Below are positions 34,523-43,429 of a stretch of 64,000 bases of DNA, piece by piece (within the stretch, counting starts at the first letter, position 1; every line of letters starts with the position of its first letter). Under the pieces are notes generated by a model. That model saw nothing but the letters and a program-made list of their open reading frames with translations, had not been told where the DNA came from and did not search any database. The position numbers and the translations under genes were made by a program. The DNA is from Geopseudomonas sagittaria (GTDB lineage: Bacteria; Pseudomonadota; Gammaproteobacteria; Pseudomonadales; Pseudomonadaceae). Location: contig NZ_FOXM01000001.1 of NCBI RefSeq assembly GCF_900115715.1, positions 1-64,000 on the forward strand, written 5' to 3'.

Positions 34523-34831
34523 ATGAAGATCATGCCCTGCCCCCTGAACGGACCCCGCAACATCAGCGAATTCACCTACGGCGGCGAATTCAAGCCGATG
34601 CCCGATCCGGCCACCTGCAGCGACGCCGAATGGGCCGACTACGTGTTCAACAGCGACAACCGCGCCGGCGTGGTCACCGAATGGTGGATGCACAACGCCA
34701 GCAGCTACTGGTTCCTCGCCGAGCGTCACACGGTGACCGACGAGATCGTGCGCACCTTCGACCCGAAGGAAGTCTTCACCCAGCGCGTCGACTTCGCCGC
34801 GCCCGCCAAGCCTCAGGAGATCGTCGCATGA
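34523..34831 (+). CDS. mgdB: N-methylglutamate dehydrogenase subunit B-like (SoxD family)
   Basis: The 102-residue protein matches the delta subunit of heterotetrameric sarcosine oxidase. Landmarks are PRNISEFTYGGEFKPMPDP, EWADYVFNSDNRAGVVTEWW and a WFLAERHTVTDEI tail. The N-terminal zinc-type CPYCG motif of SoxD reads CPLNG here, so one half of the metal site is missing. Its TGA overlaps the ATG of the next gene. The lost cysteine supports a specialised paralogue rather than classical SoxD. Confidence 0.8.
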   Translation: MKIMPCPLNGPRNISEFTYGGEFKPMPDPATCSDAEWADYVFNSDNRAGVVTEWWMHNASSYWFLAERHTVTDEIVRTFDPKEVFTQRVDFAAPAKPQEIVA

Positions 34832-37734
34832 CTTCGTTCAGCCGCCTGCCCGCACCCATGGGCCTGCTGATCGACCGCGATCAGCCGCTCACCTTCAACT
34901 TCGACGGCAAGCCGTATCAGGGCCTGCAGGGCGACAGCATCGCCAGCGCCCTGATCGCCAACGGCCGCTGGCTGATGTCGCGCTCGTTCAAGTACCACCG
35001 CCCGCGCGGCCCGCTGACCATGGCCGGCCAGGACGCCAACACCCTGGTGCAGCTGCCCAGCGAGCCCAACGTGCTGGCCGACCTGCAGCCGCTGGCCGCC
35101 GGCCTGACCGTCACCGGGCAGAACTTCGCCGGCTCGCTGGACAACGACCGCGACGCCCTGCTCGGCAAGTTCTCCAGGTTCATGCCGGTCGGCTTCTACT
35201 ACCGCTCCTTCTACAAGCCGATGGGCATCTGGAAGGTCTGGGAGCCGATCATTCGCAAGAAGGCCGGTCTCGGCGTGCTGGACCTGAAGTTCCAGCCCGA
35301 GTACCACGACAAGGCCTTCCTGTTCGTCGATATCGCCGTGGTCGGCGCGGGACCTGCCGGCCTCACTGCCGCGCTGAACGCCGCCAACGCCGGCGCCAAG
35401 GTGCTGCTGATCGAGCAGCAGGCGTATCTCGGCGGCGCCCTGGCCTGGGCGCGCTTCGACATCGCCGGCCAGCGCGCCGACGCGCTGCGCCGCGAGCTGG
35501 TCGACGCGGTGGAGAATCATCCGAACATCCAGATTCTCAAGGAGTCCACCTGCAACGCCTGGTTCACCGACAACTTCCTGCCGGTGATCCAGGGCAACCG
35601 TCTGTACAAGGTGCGCGCCAAGCAGTGCATCGTCGCCGCCGGCGCCTTCGACCAGCCGGTGGTGTTCCGCAACAACGACCTGCCGGGCGTGATGCTGACC
35701 AGCGCCGCGCAGCGCCTGATCAAGCTGTATGCGGTCAAGCCGGGCAAGCGCGCCGTGGTGCTGACCGGCAACGACGACGGCTACCTGGCCTCCCTCGACC
35801 TGCATGAGGCGGGCGTCGACGTCGCTGCGGTGGTCGACATGCGCGAGCTGCCGGCCGATGCCGCCCTCGTCACCGCCCTGAAGCAGGCCGGCATCCCGCT
35901 GCACAGCGGCAGCACCGTGTACGAGGCGCTGCACGCCAAGGGCATGCGCCACGTCACCGGCGTCGACGTGCGCCGCATCACCGGCAAGGGCGAAGTGGCC
36001 GGCAAGGGAATGCAGATCGACTGCGACCTGCTGTGCATGTCCGCCGGCTACATGCCGGTCTACCAGCTGCTCTGCCAGGCCGGCGGCAAGCTCGCCTACG
36101 ACGACGCCCAGGCCGCCTTCACCCTCAGCGGCCTGCCGAAGAACCTCAGCGTGGCCGGCTCGGTCAACGGTCGTCACGCCATCGACAACGTGCTGCTCGA
36201 CGGCGGCCTGGCCGGTGGCGCCGCCGCCGACCAGCTCGGCATGAGCGTGCCGGCCGCTGGCAAGGCCTTCGCCGCCGAGCCGCGGGTCAACTTCGACTGG
36301 CCGATCTTCCCGCACCCGGACGGCAAGGACTTCGTCGACTTCGACGAGGACCTGCAGGTGCGCGACATCGTCAACGCCACCCGCCACGGCTATCGCGACG
36401 TGCAGCTGGTCAAGCGCTTCTCCACCGTCGGCATGGGCCCCTCGCAGGGCCGCCACTCAGCGCTGCCGACCGCGCGCCTGGTCGCCCAGGCCACCAACCG
36501 CAGCGTCAGCGAGACCGGGGTGACCACCGCCCGCCCGCCGTTCGTGGCCGAGAAGCTCGCCCACGTCGCCGGCCGCGGCTTCGACCCGTACCGGCAGACC
36601 GCCATGCACCAGCGCCACGTCGAACTGGGCGCCAAGATGATGCCTGCCGGCGTCTGGCAGCGCCCGGCCTACTACGGCAAGCCCGAGGAGCGCGAGGCGT
36701 GCATGCAGGCCGAGGCCCGCCATGTGCGCGAGAAGGTCGGCATCATCGACGTCTCCACCCTCGGCGGCCTCGACGTGCGCGGCCCGGACGCCGCCGAGCT
36801 GCTCAACCGCATCTACACCTTCGCCTTCGCCAAGCAGCCGGTGGGCCGTTCGCGCTACGCGCTGATGACCAACGAGCACGGCGTGGTGATCGACGACGGC
36901 GTGTGCGCACGCTTCGCCGACCAGCACTTCTACGTCAGCGCCACCACCAGCGGCGTCGACCGCATCTACCAGCAGATGCTCAAGTGGAACGCGCAGTGGC
37001 GCCTGAACGTCGACATCACCAACGTCACCGCGGCGATGGCCGCGGTCAACCTGGCCGGGCCGCGGGCGCGCAACGTGCTGCGCAAGCTGTGCACCGACGT
37101 CGACCTCAGCGCCGAGGCCTTCCCCTACCTGGCGGTGCGCCAGGGCACGGTCGCCGGCATCCCGGCACGCCTGCTGCGGGTCGGCTTCGTCGGCGAGCTG
37201 GGCTACGAGATCCACGTGCCGGCGCGCTACGGCGAATACCTGTGGGATGCGCTGATGCAGGCCGGCGAGAAGGACGAGATCCGCCCGTTCGGCGTCGAGA
37301 CCCAGCGCCTGCTGCGCCTGGAAAAGGGCCACATGATCATCAGCCAGGACACCGACGGCATGACCCACCCGGCGGAGATCGACATGGGCTGGGCCATCGC
37401 CCGCAGCAAGCCATTCTTCGTCGGCAAGCGCTCGGTGGAAATCCTCGAGGCGCAGCCGCTCAAGCGCAAGCTGGTCGGCTTCGTGCTGCCGGCGACGGCC
37501 AGAAAGCCGCTGGAAGGTCACCTGGTCCTCAACGGACCGGACATCAGCGGCAACGTGACCTCCTGCGAGTACTCGCAGACCCTCGGCCAGATCATCGGCC
37601 TGGCCTACTGCGCCGCCGGGCAGAGCACGCCGGGCAGCCAGATCCCGATCCGCGTCGAAGGCGGCGAGGTGGTCCAGGCCACGGTGGTCAAGCTGCCGTT
37701 CTTCGATCCGCAAACCCAACGTCAGGAGCTGTGA
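34828..37734 (+). CDS. mgdC: N-methylglutamate dehydrogenase subunit C-like (SoxA family)
   Basis: The 968-residue alpha-type subunit has an N-terminal ferredoxin-like part (FNFDGKPYQGLQGDSIASAL) and a Rossmann FAD/NAD domain (IAVVGAGPAGLTAALNAANAG near 170). Its C-terminal region is a GcvT-like tetrahydrofolate domain (AELLNRIYTFAF through RPFGVETQRLLRLEKGH, about 600-960). The folate domain lets the C1 unit leave as methylene-tetrahydrofolate, which FolD then oxidises. It overlaps mgdB by 4 bp and precedes mgdD by 2 bp. Substrate assignment as for mgdA. Confidence 0.82.
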   Translation: MTSFSRLPAPMGLLIDRDQPLTFNFDGKPYQGLQGDSIASALIANGRWLMSRSFKYHRPRGPLTMAGQDANTLVQLPSEPNVLADLQPLAAGLTVTGQNFAGSLDNDRDALLGKFSRFMPVGFYYRSFYKPMGIWKVWEPIIRKKAGLGVLDLKFQPEYHDKAFLFVDIAVVGAGPAGLTAALNAANAGAKVLLIEQQAYLGGALAWARFDIAGQRADALRRELVDAVENHPNIQILKESTCNAWFTDNFLPVIQGNRLYKVRAKQCIVAAGAFDQPVVFRNNDLPGVMLTSAAQRLIKLYAVKPGKRAVVLTGNDDGYLASLDLHEAGVDVAAVVDMRELPADAALVTALKQAGIPLHSGSTVYEALHAKGMRHVTGVDVRRITGKGEVAGKGMQIDCDLLCMSAGYMPVYQLLCQAGGKLAYDDAQAAFTLSGLPKNLSVAGSVNGRHAIDNVLLDGGLAGGAAADQLGMSVPAAGKAFAAEPRVNFDWPIFPHPDGKDFVDFDEDLQVRDIVNATRHGYRDVQLVKRFSTVGMGPSQGRHSALPTARLVAQATNRSVSETGVTTARPPFVAEKLAHVAGRGFDPYRQTAMHQRHVELGAKMMPAGVWQRPAYYGKPEEREACMQAEARHVREKVGIIDVSTLGGLDVRGPDAAELLNRIYTFAFAKQPVGRSRYALMTNEHGVVIDDGVCARFADQHFYVSATTSGVDRIYQQMLKWNAQWRLNVDITNVTAAMAAVNLAGPRARNVLRKLCTDVDLSAEAFPYLAVRQGTVAGIPARLLRVGFVGELGYEIHVPARYGEYLWDALMQAGEKDEIRPFGVETQRLLRLEKGHMIISQDTDGMTHPAEIDMGWAIARSKPFFVGKRSVEILEAQPLKRKLVGFVLPATARKPLEGHLVLNGPDISGNVTSCEYSQTLGQIIGLAYCAAGQSTPGSQIPIRVEGGEVVQATVVKLPFFDPQTQRQEL

Positions 37735-37736
37735 TC

Positions 37737-38417
37737 ATGGCCGCACTGCAAGCCCAGCAATTCATCGAACGCAGCCCGCTGTACCGCCAGCAGGCCGGCG
37801 CCACCTTCGGCCAACTGGGCGACAGCGTGATCGTCGCCCACTACGGCGAGCACGACGAAAGCGCGCAACTGCAACGCTGCGCGCTGATCGACCTGACCAA
37901 CCTGGCGCGCGTCGGCTTTCGCGGCGCTGCGGTCGCCGAGTACCTGAGCGGACGCGGCTACCAGTTGCCGGAGGCGCCCAACCGGGCGCTGACCCAGGCA
38001 GATGGCAGCCACGTGGCGCGTCTGTCGCAGACCGAGTACCTGCTGCTCGGCAGCCTGCGCGACGCCGGTAGCCGCATCGCCGCCGAGGAGGCCAACTGGC
38101 AGTTCGGCGCAGCCGCCAACTACCTGCTGCCGCGCCAGGACAGCCATGCCTGGCTGCTGCTGACCGGAGAATGCATCGCCGAGGTGATGGCCAAGCTGTG
38201 CGGCGTCGACCTGCGCCCGGAAGCCTTCCCGGTGGGTGCGGTGGCGCAGACCTCGGCGGCGCGGATCAACGTCATCGTCGTCAACCTGCCGGAAGGCGAA
38301 CTGCCGTGCTTCCACATCCTCTGCGACCGCGCCTCGGTGAGCTACTTCTGGGACGCGCTGCTGGATGCCATGGCCGAGTTCGGCGGCCAACCGGCGGGGA
38401 TCGATGCGCTGCTGTGA
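37737..38417 (+). CDS. mgdD: N-methylglutamate dehydrogenase subunit D-like (SoxG family)
   Basis: The 226-residue protein corresponds to the gamma subunit of heterotetrameric sarcosine oxidase, a degenerate GcvT-like fold. Segments RCALIDLTNLARVGFRG near the start and FHILCDRASVSYFWDALLDAM at the end are characteristic. It is the last gene of purU-folD-mgdABCD. Two tandem 88-bp repeats separate it from the IclR regulator downstream. Confidence 0.8.
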   Translation: MAALQAQQFIERSPLYRQQAGATFGQLGDSVIVAHYGEHDESAQLQRCALIDLTNLARVGFRGAAVAEYLSGRGYQLPEAPNRALTQADGSHVARLSQTEYLLLGSLRDAGSRIAAEEANWQFGAAANYLLPRQDSHAWLLLTGECIAEVMAKLCGVDLRPEAFPVGAVAQTSAARINVIVVNLPEGELPCFHILCDRASVSYFWDALLDAMAEFGGQPAGIDALL

Positions 38418-38440
38418 ACATGCAGGAGGCGCCCTGCCCC

Positions 38441-38640
38441 TGTGGGAGGAGCGCCCTCGCGGCGCTGCGGGCCGCAGGCCCGCCAGAGGATCAACCGCTT
38501 CGCCCCGAGGTCGGGGCTCCCACAAGAGCCCCGGAGCGCACCGGCTGTTCCCTGTGGGAGGCGCGCCCTCGCGGCGATGCGGGCCGCAGGCCCGCCAGAG
38601 GATCAACAGCTTCGCCCCGAGGTCGGGGCTCCCACAAGAG
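38441..38640. repeat. Two tandem 88-bp REP-type repeats
   Basis: Copies at 38441-38528 and 38553-38640 differ at three positions and are separated by 24 bp. Each starts TGTGGGAG and ends CTCCCACA, so each can fold back on itself. They lie between mgdD and the IclR gene and may limit read-through. Confidence 0.85.
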
Positions 38641-38672
38641 CGCAACCATTCCATCACCCTGGGAACCCGAAC

Positions 38673-39455
38673 ATGACCCTCGCCGAAGACCTCGATACCG
38701 GCCGCGACACCGACTACATGGTGCCCGCCCTGCAGCGCGGGCTGAGCATCCTGCAGATGTTCAACGCCCGCCAGCGCACCCTGGCCAGCAACGAGATCGC
38801 CGAGCGCCTCGGCGTCAGCGTCTCGGCGATCTACCGCATCCTGCACACCCTCGACGAGATGGGCTACCTGCGCAAGATCGCCAAGAACACCTGGGAGCTC
38901 GGCCCGCAGGTGGTGTCCGACGGCTTCAGCTACCTGGCCAGCCGCGACCTGGTCGACCTGGCCCTGCCGCACCTCAACGCCCTGCGCGACCGCACCTCGC
39001 TGTCCTGCCACCTGAGCATCCGCGAGCACACTGACAGCCTGTACCTGTACCGCGCCTTCGCCGCCCAGCGCCTGTCGGTGAACATCCCCATCGGCACGCG
39101 CCTGCCCTGCCACTGCACCGCCATGGGCCGCATCCTGCTCAGCGGCCTGACCCCGCCGGTGCTCGACGCCCTCTACCTGCACGTGCGCCTCGACGACTAC
39201 CCGCCGCCGGCGCCGAAGACCCTGCCCGAACTGCAGGAACTGATCGCCGGCGACCGCGAACGCGGCTGGGTGCTGCACCGCTCCGACTACTCCACCGCCA
39301 TCGCCACCGGCATCCGCAACCACCTCGGCGAGATCGTCGCGGCGATCAACCTGTCCGGCCCGGACGCGGTGATGGACAGCGCGGAGTCGCAGGCGCGCTT
39401 TCGCGAGGCGCTGCTGCTGACGGCGGCAAGGATTTCGGCGGAGCTGGGCGGCTGA
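38673..39455 (+). CDS. IclR-family transcriptional regulator next to the mgd operon
   Basis: The 260-residue protein has an N-terminal winged helix (SNEIAERLGVSVSAIYRILHTL, in pattern) and an IclR effector domain with GTRLPCHCTAMGRILLSGL and VAAINLSGP. It follows mgdD in the same direction after the repeats, so it may be the local regulator of the purU-folD-mgdABCD operon, perhaps alongside the XRE-cupin protein. The effector is unknown. The binding site upstream is weak (GGGAAC). Confidence 0.88.
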   Translation: MTLAEDLDTGRDTDYMVPALQRGLSILQMFNARQRTLASNEIAERLGVSVSAIYRILHTLDEMGYLRKIAKNTWELGPQVVSDGFSYLASRDLVDLALPHLNALRDRTSLSCHLSIREHTDSLYLYRAFAAQRLSVNIPIGTRLPCHCTAMGRILLSGLTPPVLDALYLHVRLDDYPPPAPKTLPELQELIAGDRERGWVLHRSDYSTAIATGIRNHLGEIVAAINLSGPDAVMDSAESQARFREALLLTAARISAELGG

Positions 39456-39672
39456 CAGCTCTGCTTAGCATCGCGCGAAAGCTGCCGGCCCTCGACTGGC
39501 GCAGCCGATCAGCGCCTACTGGCAGTGCAGTGCGTAGCGCATCGCGGACCGCTCGCCTTGCCAGATCCGCGATCAGCTGCTGCTATGAAAGGCAGACCGA
39601 ATCATGGCCCTGAGCACAGTCGACGCCGGCGTGGCTGCGTCCCGGCCCGGCATACCTACTAAAGGAACGGAC

Positions 39673-40671
39673 ATGCATAGCAATCGTTTGCCGTCATTGC
39701 TGCTGGCCAGCGCGCTGCCCCTGGTGGCGCCGCTGGGCATGGCGGCGCCAGAGGTGACCGCCGAGCAGGCCGTGGCCGCCATCGAGGGCGTGTTCGGCGT
39801 CACTCCGGGCGAGCGGCGCAATCACACCAAGGGCACCTGCGCGACCGGCGAGTTCGTCGGCCGGCCCGCGGCTGCCGCCTATTCACGCTCGGCGCTGTTT
39901 TCCGGGGCGCCCGTGCCGGTAGTCGCACGCTTCTCGCTGGCCGGCGGCAATCCGAAGGCCCCCGACACGGCGAAATCCCCGCGCGGCATGGCCCTGGAGT
40001 TCAAGCTCGGCGACGGCCAGCTGCAGCACATGACCATGCTCAACACGCCGGTGTTCGGTGCCGCGCAGCCGCAGACCTTTGTCGACCTGATGCTGGCGAT
40101 GAAGCCCGACCCCGCCACCGGCAAGCCCGATCCCGAGAAGCTCAAGGCGTTCAAGGCGAGCCACCCTGACCATCTGGCACACGCCAAATTCCTCGAAGAG
40201 AACAACCCGCCGACCAGCTACGCCAACAGCAGCTATTTCGGCATCCACACGTTCAAGTTCAGCGACAGCAACAACCGGACCACGCTGGTGCGCTGGCGCT
40301 TCGTGCCGCAGGACGGCGAGCGCCGCCTGTCCGCCGAGGAGCTCGCCAGCCTGCCGGCGGACTTCCTCGAACAGCGCCTGATCGAGCGGACCCGGCAGGG
40401 GCCGGTGCGCTGGGACATGGTGCTGAGCATCGGCGAGCCCGGCGATCCGGAGGACAACCCGACCCTGGCCTGGCCGGAGAACCGCCAGCAGGTGACCGTC
40501 GGCACCCTGACCCTCAGCGCGGCGATGCCGCAGAAGGGCGCGGCCTGCGAGCCGATCAACTTCGATCCGCTGGTGATGAGCGACGGCATCGCCGCGAGCG
40601 ACGATCCGGTGCTGCACTTCCGCTCCCAGGCGTACGCGGCATCCTTCGCCCGGCGGCTGAGCGAGCGCTAG
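39673..40671 (+). CDS. Periplasmic catalase-related peroxidase (SrpA-like)
   Basis: The 332-residue protein has a signal peptide (LLLASALPLVAPLGMAA) and the mini-catalase fold of SrpA/YfeX-unlike catalase-related peroxidases. Landmarks are NHTKGTCATGEFVG with the distal histidine, RFSLAGGNPKAPDTAKSPRGMALEF in pattern, and SYFGIHTFKF. AAAGGA before the ATG at 39673 fixes the start; the longer frame to 39604 has no signal. It would use haem to reduce peroxides in the periplasm. It converges on a methyltransferase-like gene. Confidence 0.87.
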   Translation: MHSNRLPSLLLASALPLVAPLGMAAPEVTAEQAVAAIEGVFGVTPGERRNHTKGTCATGEFVGRPAAAAYSRSALFSGAPVPVVARFSLAGGNPKAPDTAKSPRGMALEFKLGDGQLQHMTMLNTPVFGAAQPQTFVDLMLAMKPDPATGKPDPEKLKAFKASHPDHLAHAKFLEENNPPTSYANSSYFGIHTFKFSDSNNRTTLVRWRFVPQDGERRLSAEELASLPADFLEQRLIERTRQGPVRWDMVLSIGEPGDPEDNPTLAWPENRQQVTVGTLTLSAAMPQKGAACEPINFDPLVMSDGIAASDDPVLHFRSQAYAASFARRLSER

Positions 40672-40675
40672 CCGT

Positions 40676-41362
40676 TCAGCCCTGGCGCTTTTCCGCGATC
40701 CAGATGGTGTGGCGGGTGCCCTTGTTGCCGTGGGCGTACACCTTCACCTCTTCGGCCTTGAAGCCGGCCTTGTTCAGGCGGGCGGAAAAGGAGCGGTCCG
40801 CGCTGGCCGACCACACGGCGAGGATGCCGCGCGGGCGCAACGCCTGGGCGCAGGCGTTGAGGCCGTCCAGCGAATACAGCCAGTTGTTGGCTTCCTGGGT
40901 CAGCCCCTCGGGGCCGTTGTCGACGTCCAGCATGATCGCATCGAAGCCGTGCGGCTCGGCCTGCAGCACCTTGGCGACGTCCTCGTTGACCACCTGGGCG
41001 CGCGGGTCGCGCAGCGGGTTGCCGGACTTCTCGCCCAGCGGGCCGCGGTTCCATTCGATGACGCCGGGCACCAGCTCGGCCACCACCACGGCGCCGTTGT
41101 CGCCCAGGTGCCTGAGCGCGGAGGCGAGGGTGAAGCCCATGCCCAGGCCACCGATCAGCACCCGCGGGTTGGGCCGGGCGGCGACCTTCTTGCAGGGGAT
41201 TTCGGCCAGGGCGTCTTCGGAGCCGTGCATGCGCGTGTTCATCAACTGGCCGCCGTGGCCGCCCTGGATCTTGATCACGAAGTCGTCGCCGTACTCGAAC
41301 AGGCACAGGGCGCCGCCGTTGTCGGGAATCACGGCGGTGTCGAGCAGGACAAAACGTTTCAT
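40676..41362 (-). CDS. Spermidine-synthase-like SAM-dependent methyltransferase fold protein
   Basis: The 228-residue protein has a Rossmann-type SAM-binding motif (VLIGGLGMGFTLASAL), an acidic strand (GAVVVAELVPGVIEWN) and DAIMLDVDNGPEGL, in the order seen in spermidine-synthase-like proteins. No speE-type decarboxylated-SAM signature is evident and the substrate is unknown. It is a single gene, convergent with the peroxidase and separated from it by four bases. Confidence 0.8.
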   Translation of the reverse strand: MKRFVLLDTAVIPDNGGALCLFEYGDDFVIKIQGGHGGQLMNTRMHGSEDALAEIPCKKVAARPNPRVLIGGLGMGFTLASALRHLGDNGAVVVAELVPGVIEWNRGPLGEKSGNPLRDPRAQVVNEDVAKVLQAEPHGFDAIMLDVDNGPEGLTQEANNWLYSLDGLNACAQALRPRGILAVWSASADRSFSARLNKAGFKAEEVKVYAHGNKGTRHTIWIAEKRQG

Positions 41363-41449
41363 GGCGCATCTCGTGAGTGGGTCGAGCTGGTCGACCGGGA
41401 TCGAGCGCCGGCCTCGACAATCCTCGACCGGCAGCGGAAGCGCTCCATT

Positions 41450-41517
41450 CTAGTGGCCTGTGCGGCTAGTGGGTTAACTCAAGTGCGGATAGCCAGGGTT
41501 TCGCGACAAGGCGCCAC
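41450..41517. mobile_element. MITE-like element, truncated copy 2
   Basis: It begins CTAGTGGCCTGTGCGG and continues with GTTAACTCAAGTGCGGAT and GACAAGGCGCC, matching the left half of 12856-13020. The right inverted end is missing. Confidence 0.6.
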
Positions 41518-41561
41518 CAGGCCCTCGAGCGGCGGGCCCGACAATCCATCTGCGCCGCCAG

Positions 41562-41591
41562 GCAATCCGCCGGGAATGGCCGGCGGATTGC
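41562..41591 (-). terminator. Hairpin terminator after tsdA
   Basis: A perfect 12-bp stem (GCAATCCGCCGG and its complement) with a 6-base loop lies 25 bp beyond the tsdA stop. There is no long T-tract. Confidence 0.7.
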
Positions 41592-41616
41592 GCGGTCTCG
41601 CGACCTCAGGCGCGGA

Positions 41617-42537
41617 TCACTTGATCCCCTGGCCGAGCATCACGCCGTTGACCATCTTGCCGTAGAGGTTCACGCCGTCGTCGGCGTGGTACTTGTCGCG
41701 GGTCTTCTCGACCGAGCCGTCGATCAGCCGCGGGTCCTGCGGACGCTCGTGGCTGTTCATGAACGCCGCCACATGCCAGGCATCCTCGTCGCTGAGGCTG
41801 CCGGCCTTGCCCAGCGGCATGTTGTGCTTGATGAAGCCGGCCGCGGTGTTGATCCGGTGCATGCCGGCGCCCCAGTTGTAGGAGTCCTTGCCCCACAGCG
41901 GCGGCAGCACGTAGTCGTTGCCCGACTTCTGGCCCTGGCCGTTGTCGCCATGACAGACCGCGCACTGCGCCGCGTAGACCTGCTCGCCCCTGGCCAGGTC
42001 GTAGCCGCCCTTGGGTTCGGCCACCACGGGATACAGGCGCCCCGGCAGCGCCTTGCCGGTGGGCGCGCCGCTGGCCATCCAGTAGGAATAGGCCGTCAGC
42101 GCATTGATCACGTGGCTGTCCACCGCCGGGGCCTTGCCGTTCATGCTGAACTGGAAGCAGCCCTGGATACGCTCGGCGTAGCTGTTGACCCGGTTGTTCT
42201 TCTTCCGATAGGCCGGATACATGGGGTAGGCGCCCCACAACGGCGCGGAGTTGGCCTTGCGGCCCTGATCGAGGTGGCAGTTGGTGCAGTTCATCCCGTT
42301 GCCGACGTATTCCGCCGCCTGGTTGCGGGTATCGACGAAGATCGCCCGACCTTCCTGCACCAGCTGGCCAAAGACATCGGCCGGCAGGTCCTGTTCCTGC
42401 GGCGGCTGGAACCAGGCCTCTGCGGCGGGCTTTGCCGGGCTGGGCTGCACCTGCGACTGATCCTCCATCGCGATCTTGGCCGCCTGGGCTGGCGCCACGA
42501 TGGCCAGGGCGAGGAGTGCTGGCATAAAGGTTTTCAT
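41617..42537 (-). CDS. tsdA: Thiosulfate dehydrogenase (tetrathionate-forming), dihaem cytochrome c
   Basis: The 306-residue exported protein has a signal peptide (FMPALLALAIVAPAQAA) and two c-type haem sites, CTNCH near residue 85 and CAVCH near 193. The segments GMNCTNCHLDQGRKANSAPL, YPMYPAYRKKNNRVNSYAERI and QGCFQFSMNGKAP follow the TsdA pattern. The QGC cysteine is a candidate for the unusual Cys ligand of the active-site haem. TsdA couples two thiosulfates into tetrathionate in the periplasm. It overlaps tsdB by ATGA. Confidence 0.85.
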   Translation of the reverse strand: MKTFMPALLALAIVAPAQAAKIAMEDQSQVQPSPAKPAAEAWFQPPQEQDLPADVFGQLVQEGRAIFVDTRNQAAEYVGNGMNCTNCHLDQGRKANSAPLWGAYPMYPAYRKKNNRVNSYAERIQGCFQFSMNGKAPAVDSHVINALTAYSYWMASGAPTGKALPGRLYPVVAEPKGGYDLARGEQVYAAQCAVCHGDNGQGQKSGNDYVLPPLWGKDSYNWGAGMHRINTAAGFIKHNMPLGKAGSLSDEDAWHVAAFMNSHERPQDPRLIDGSVEKTRDKYHADDGVNLYGKMVNGVMLGQGIK

Positions 42538-43187
42538 TGCGCGGCTCCCTGGGGGTTGAGGCTGGCAAAGTAGGACGACACGGCGGTGACCTCGGCATCG
42601 GTCAGCGAGCGGGCGACCTGGCCCATCAGATCGCTGGGATCGTTCTTGCGGGCCCCCTGGCGCCAGGCATTGAGCTGGGCGCTCAGGTACTGGGCGGACT
42701 GACCGGCCAGCGGCGGGAAGGTGTCGCCGACCCCTACGCCACCCGGGCCATGGCAGGACACGCACTCGGGGATGTCGCGCTCCCAGGCGCCGCGCAGGGC
42801 GAGCACGGCGCCGCTGCCCTCGGCCTTCTCGGCCCGACCGGTGCGCGGATAGGCGGGAGCCGGCATGGCGGCGAGGGTCCGGGTCACGGCGTCGATCTCG
42901 TCGTCGCTCAGCGCCACGGCAATCGGCTGCATGATCGGATTGACCCGCGCGCCCGAGCGGAAGTCGCCCATCTGCTTGGCCAGGTAGCCGGCCGACAAAC
43001 CTGCCAGGCGCGGAAATCCCGCCGCCGCCATGCCCATGCCATCGGCTCCGTGGCAACCGGCACAGGCCATTGCCGCGGGATTGGCACCGCCTTGAGTGAA
43101 GAGCTTGTGTCCATCATCGGCAGCCTGTGCCTGGGCCGCCAGCAGCAGCGTACACAGGCCTGCCAGGGGCAAGCGGGAGAAAGTCAT
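42534..43187 (-). CDS. tsdB: Dihaem cytochrome c4-type electron acceptor of TsdA
   Basis: The 217-residue protein has a signal peptide (LPLAGLCTLLLAAQAQA) and two cytochrome c domains with CAGCH and CVSCH sites in a tandem c4 arrangement. The start at 43187 is chosen because it begins the signal sequence; longer frames lack one. The stop overlaps the tsdA start, the arrangement known from Pseudomonas stutzeri tsdBA. It accepts electrons from TsdA and passes them to terminal oxidases. The upstream AT-rich block around 43327-43360 probably contains the promoter. Confidence 0.85.
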   Translation of the reverse strand: MTFSRLPLAGLCTLLLAAQAQAADDGHKLFTQGGANPAAMACAGCHGADGMGMAAAGFPRLAGLSAGYLAKQMGDFRSGARVNPIMQPIAVALSDDEIDAVTRTLAAMPAPAYPRTGRAEKAEGSGAVLALRGAWERDIPECVSCHGPGGVGVGDTFPPLAGQSAQYLSAQLNAWRQGARKNDPSDLMGQVARSLTDAEVTAVSSYFASLNPQGAAQ

Positions 43188-43429
43188 AGGGAGCCTCGTC
43201 ACGATTGTTGCTATCGAAAGGCGACCCGGCCTCTCCGGCATTGACTGCTCGACTGAGCTTGCCGGCCGTGCGGCGGGATGTCGCAGGCCCAAAATAGCAC
43301 AGCCGCCCGAGACATAGAAAACCAAGGAATATGTATATAACCAAAAATTCTATTCGATCCATCGCGCCCTGCTGAGGCGGGCAGCCACGGGGAACACACC
43401 CCGCGACTGCCGCGACGCCTGCGCCCGTC

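Noticed and set aside
33271-38417. Calling the operon sarcosine oxidase (soxBDAG)
   Set aside because: The fold is the same, but gene order with purU-folD, the altered SoxD zinc motif and the presence of gmaS-mgsABC favour N-methylglutamate dehydrogenase. The alternative is not fully excluded.
38441-38640. CRISPR array
   Set aside because: There are only two long foldback repeats with a 24-bp gap, no array of short repeats and no cas genes.
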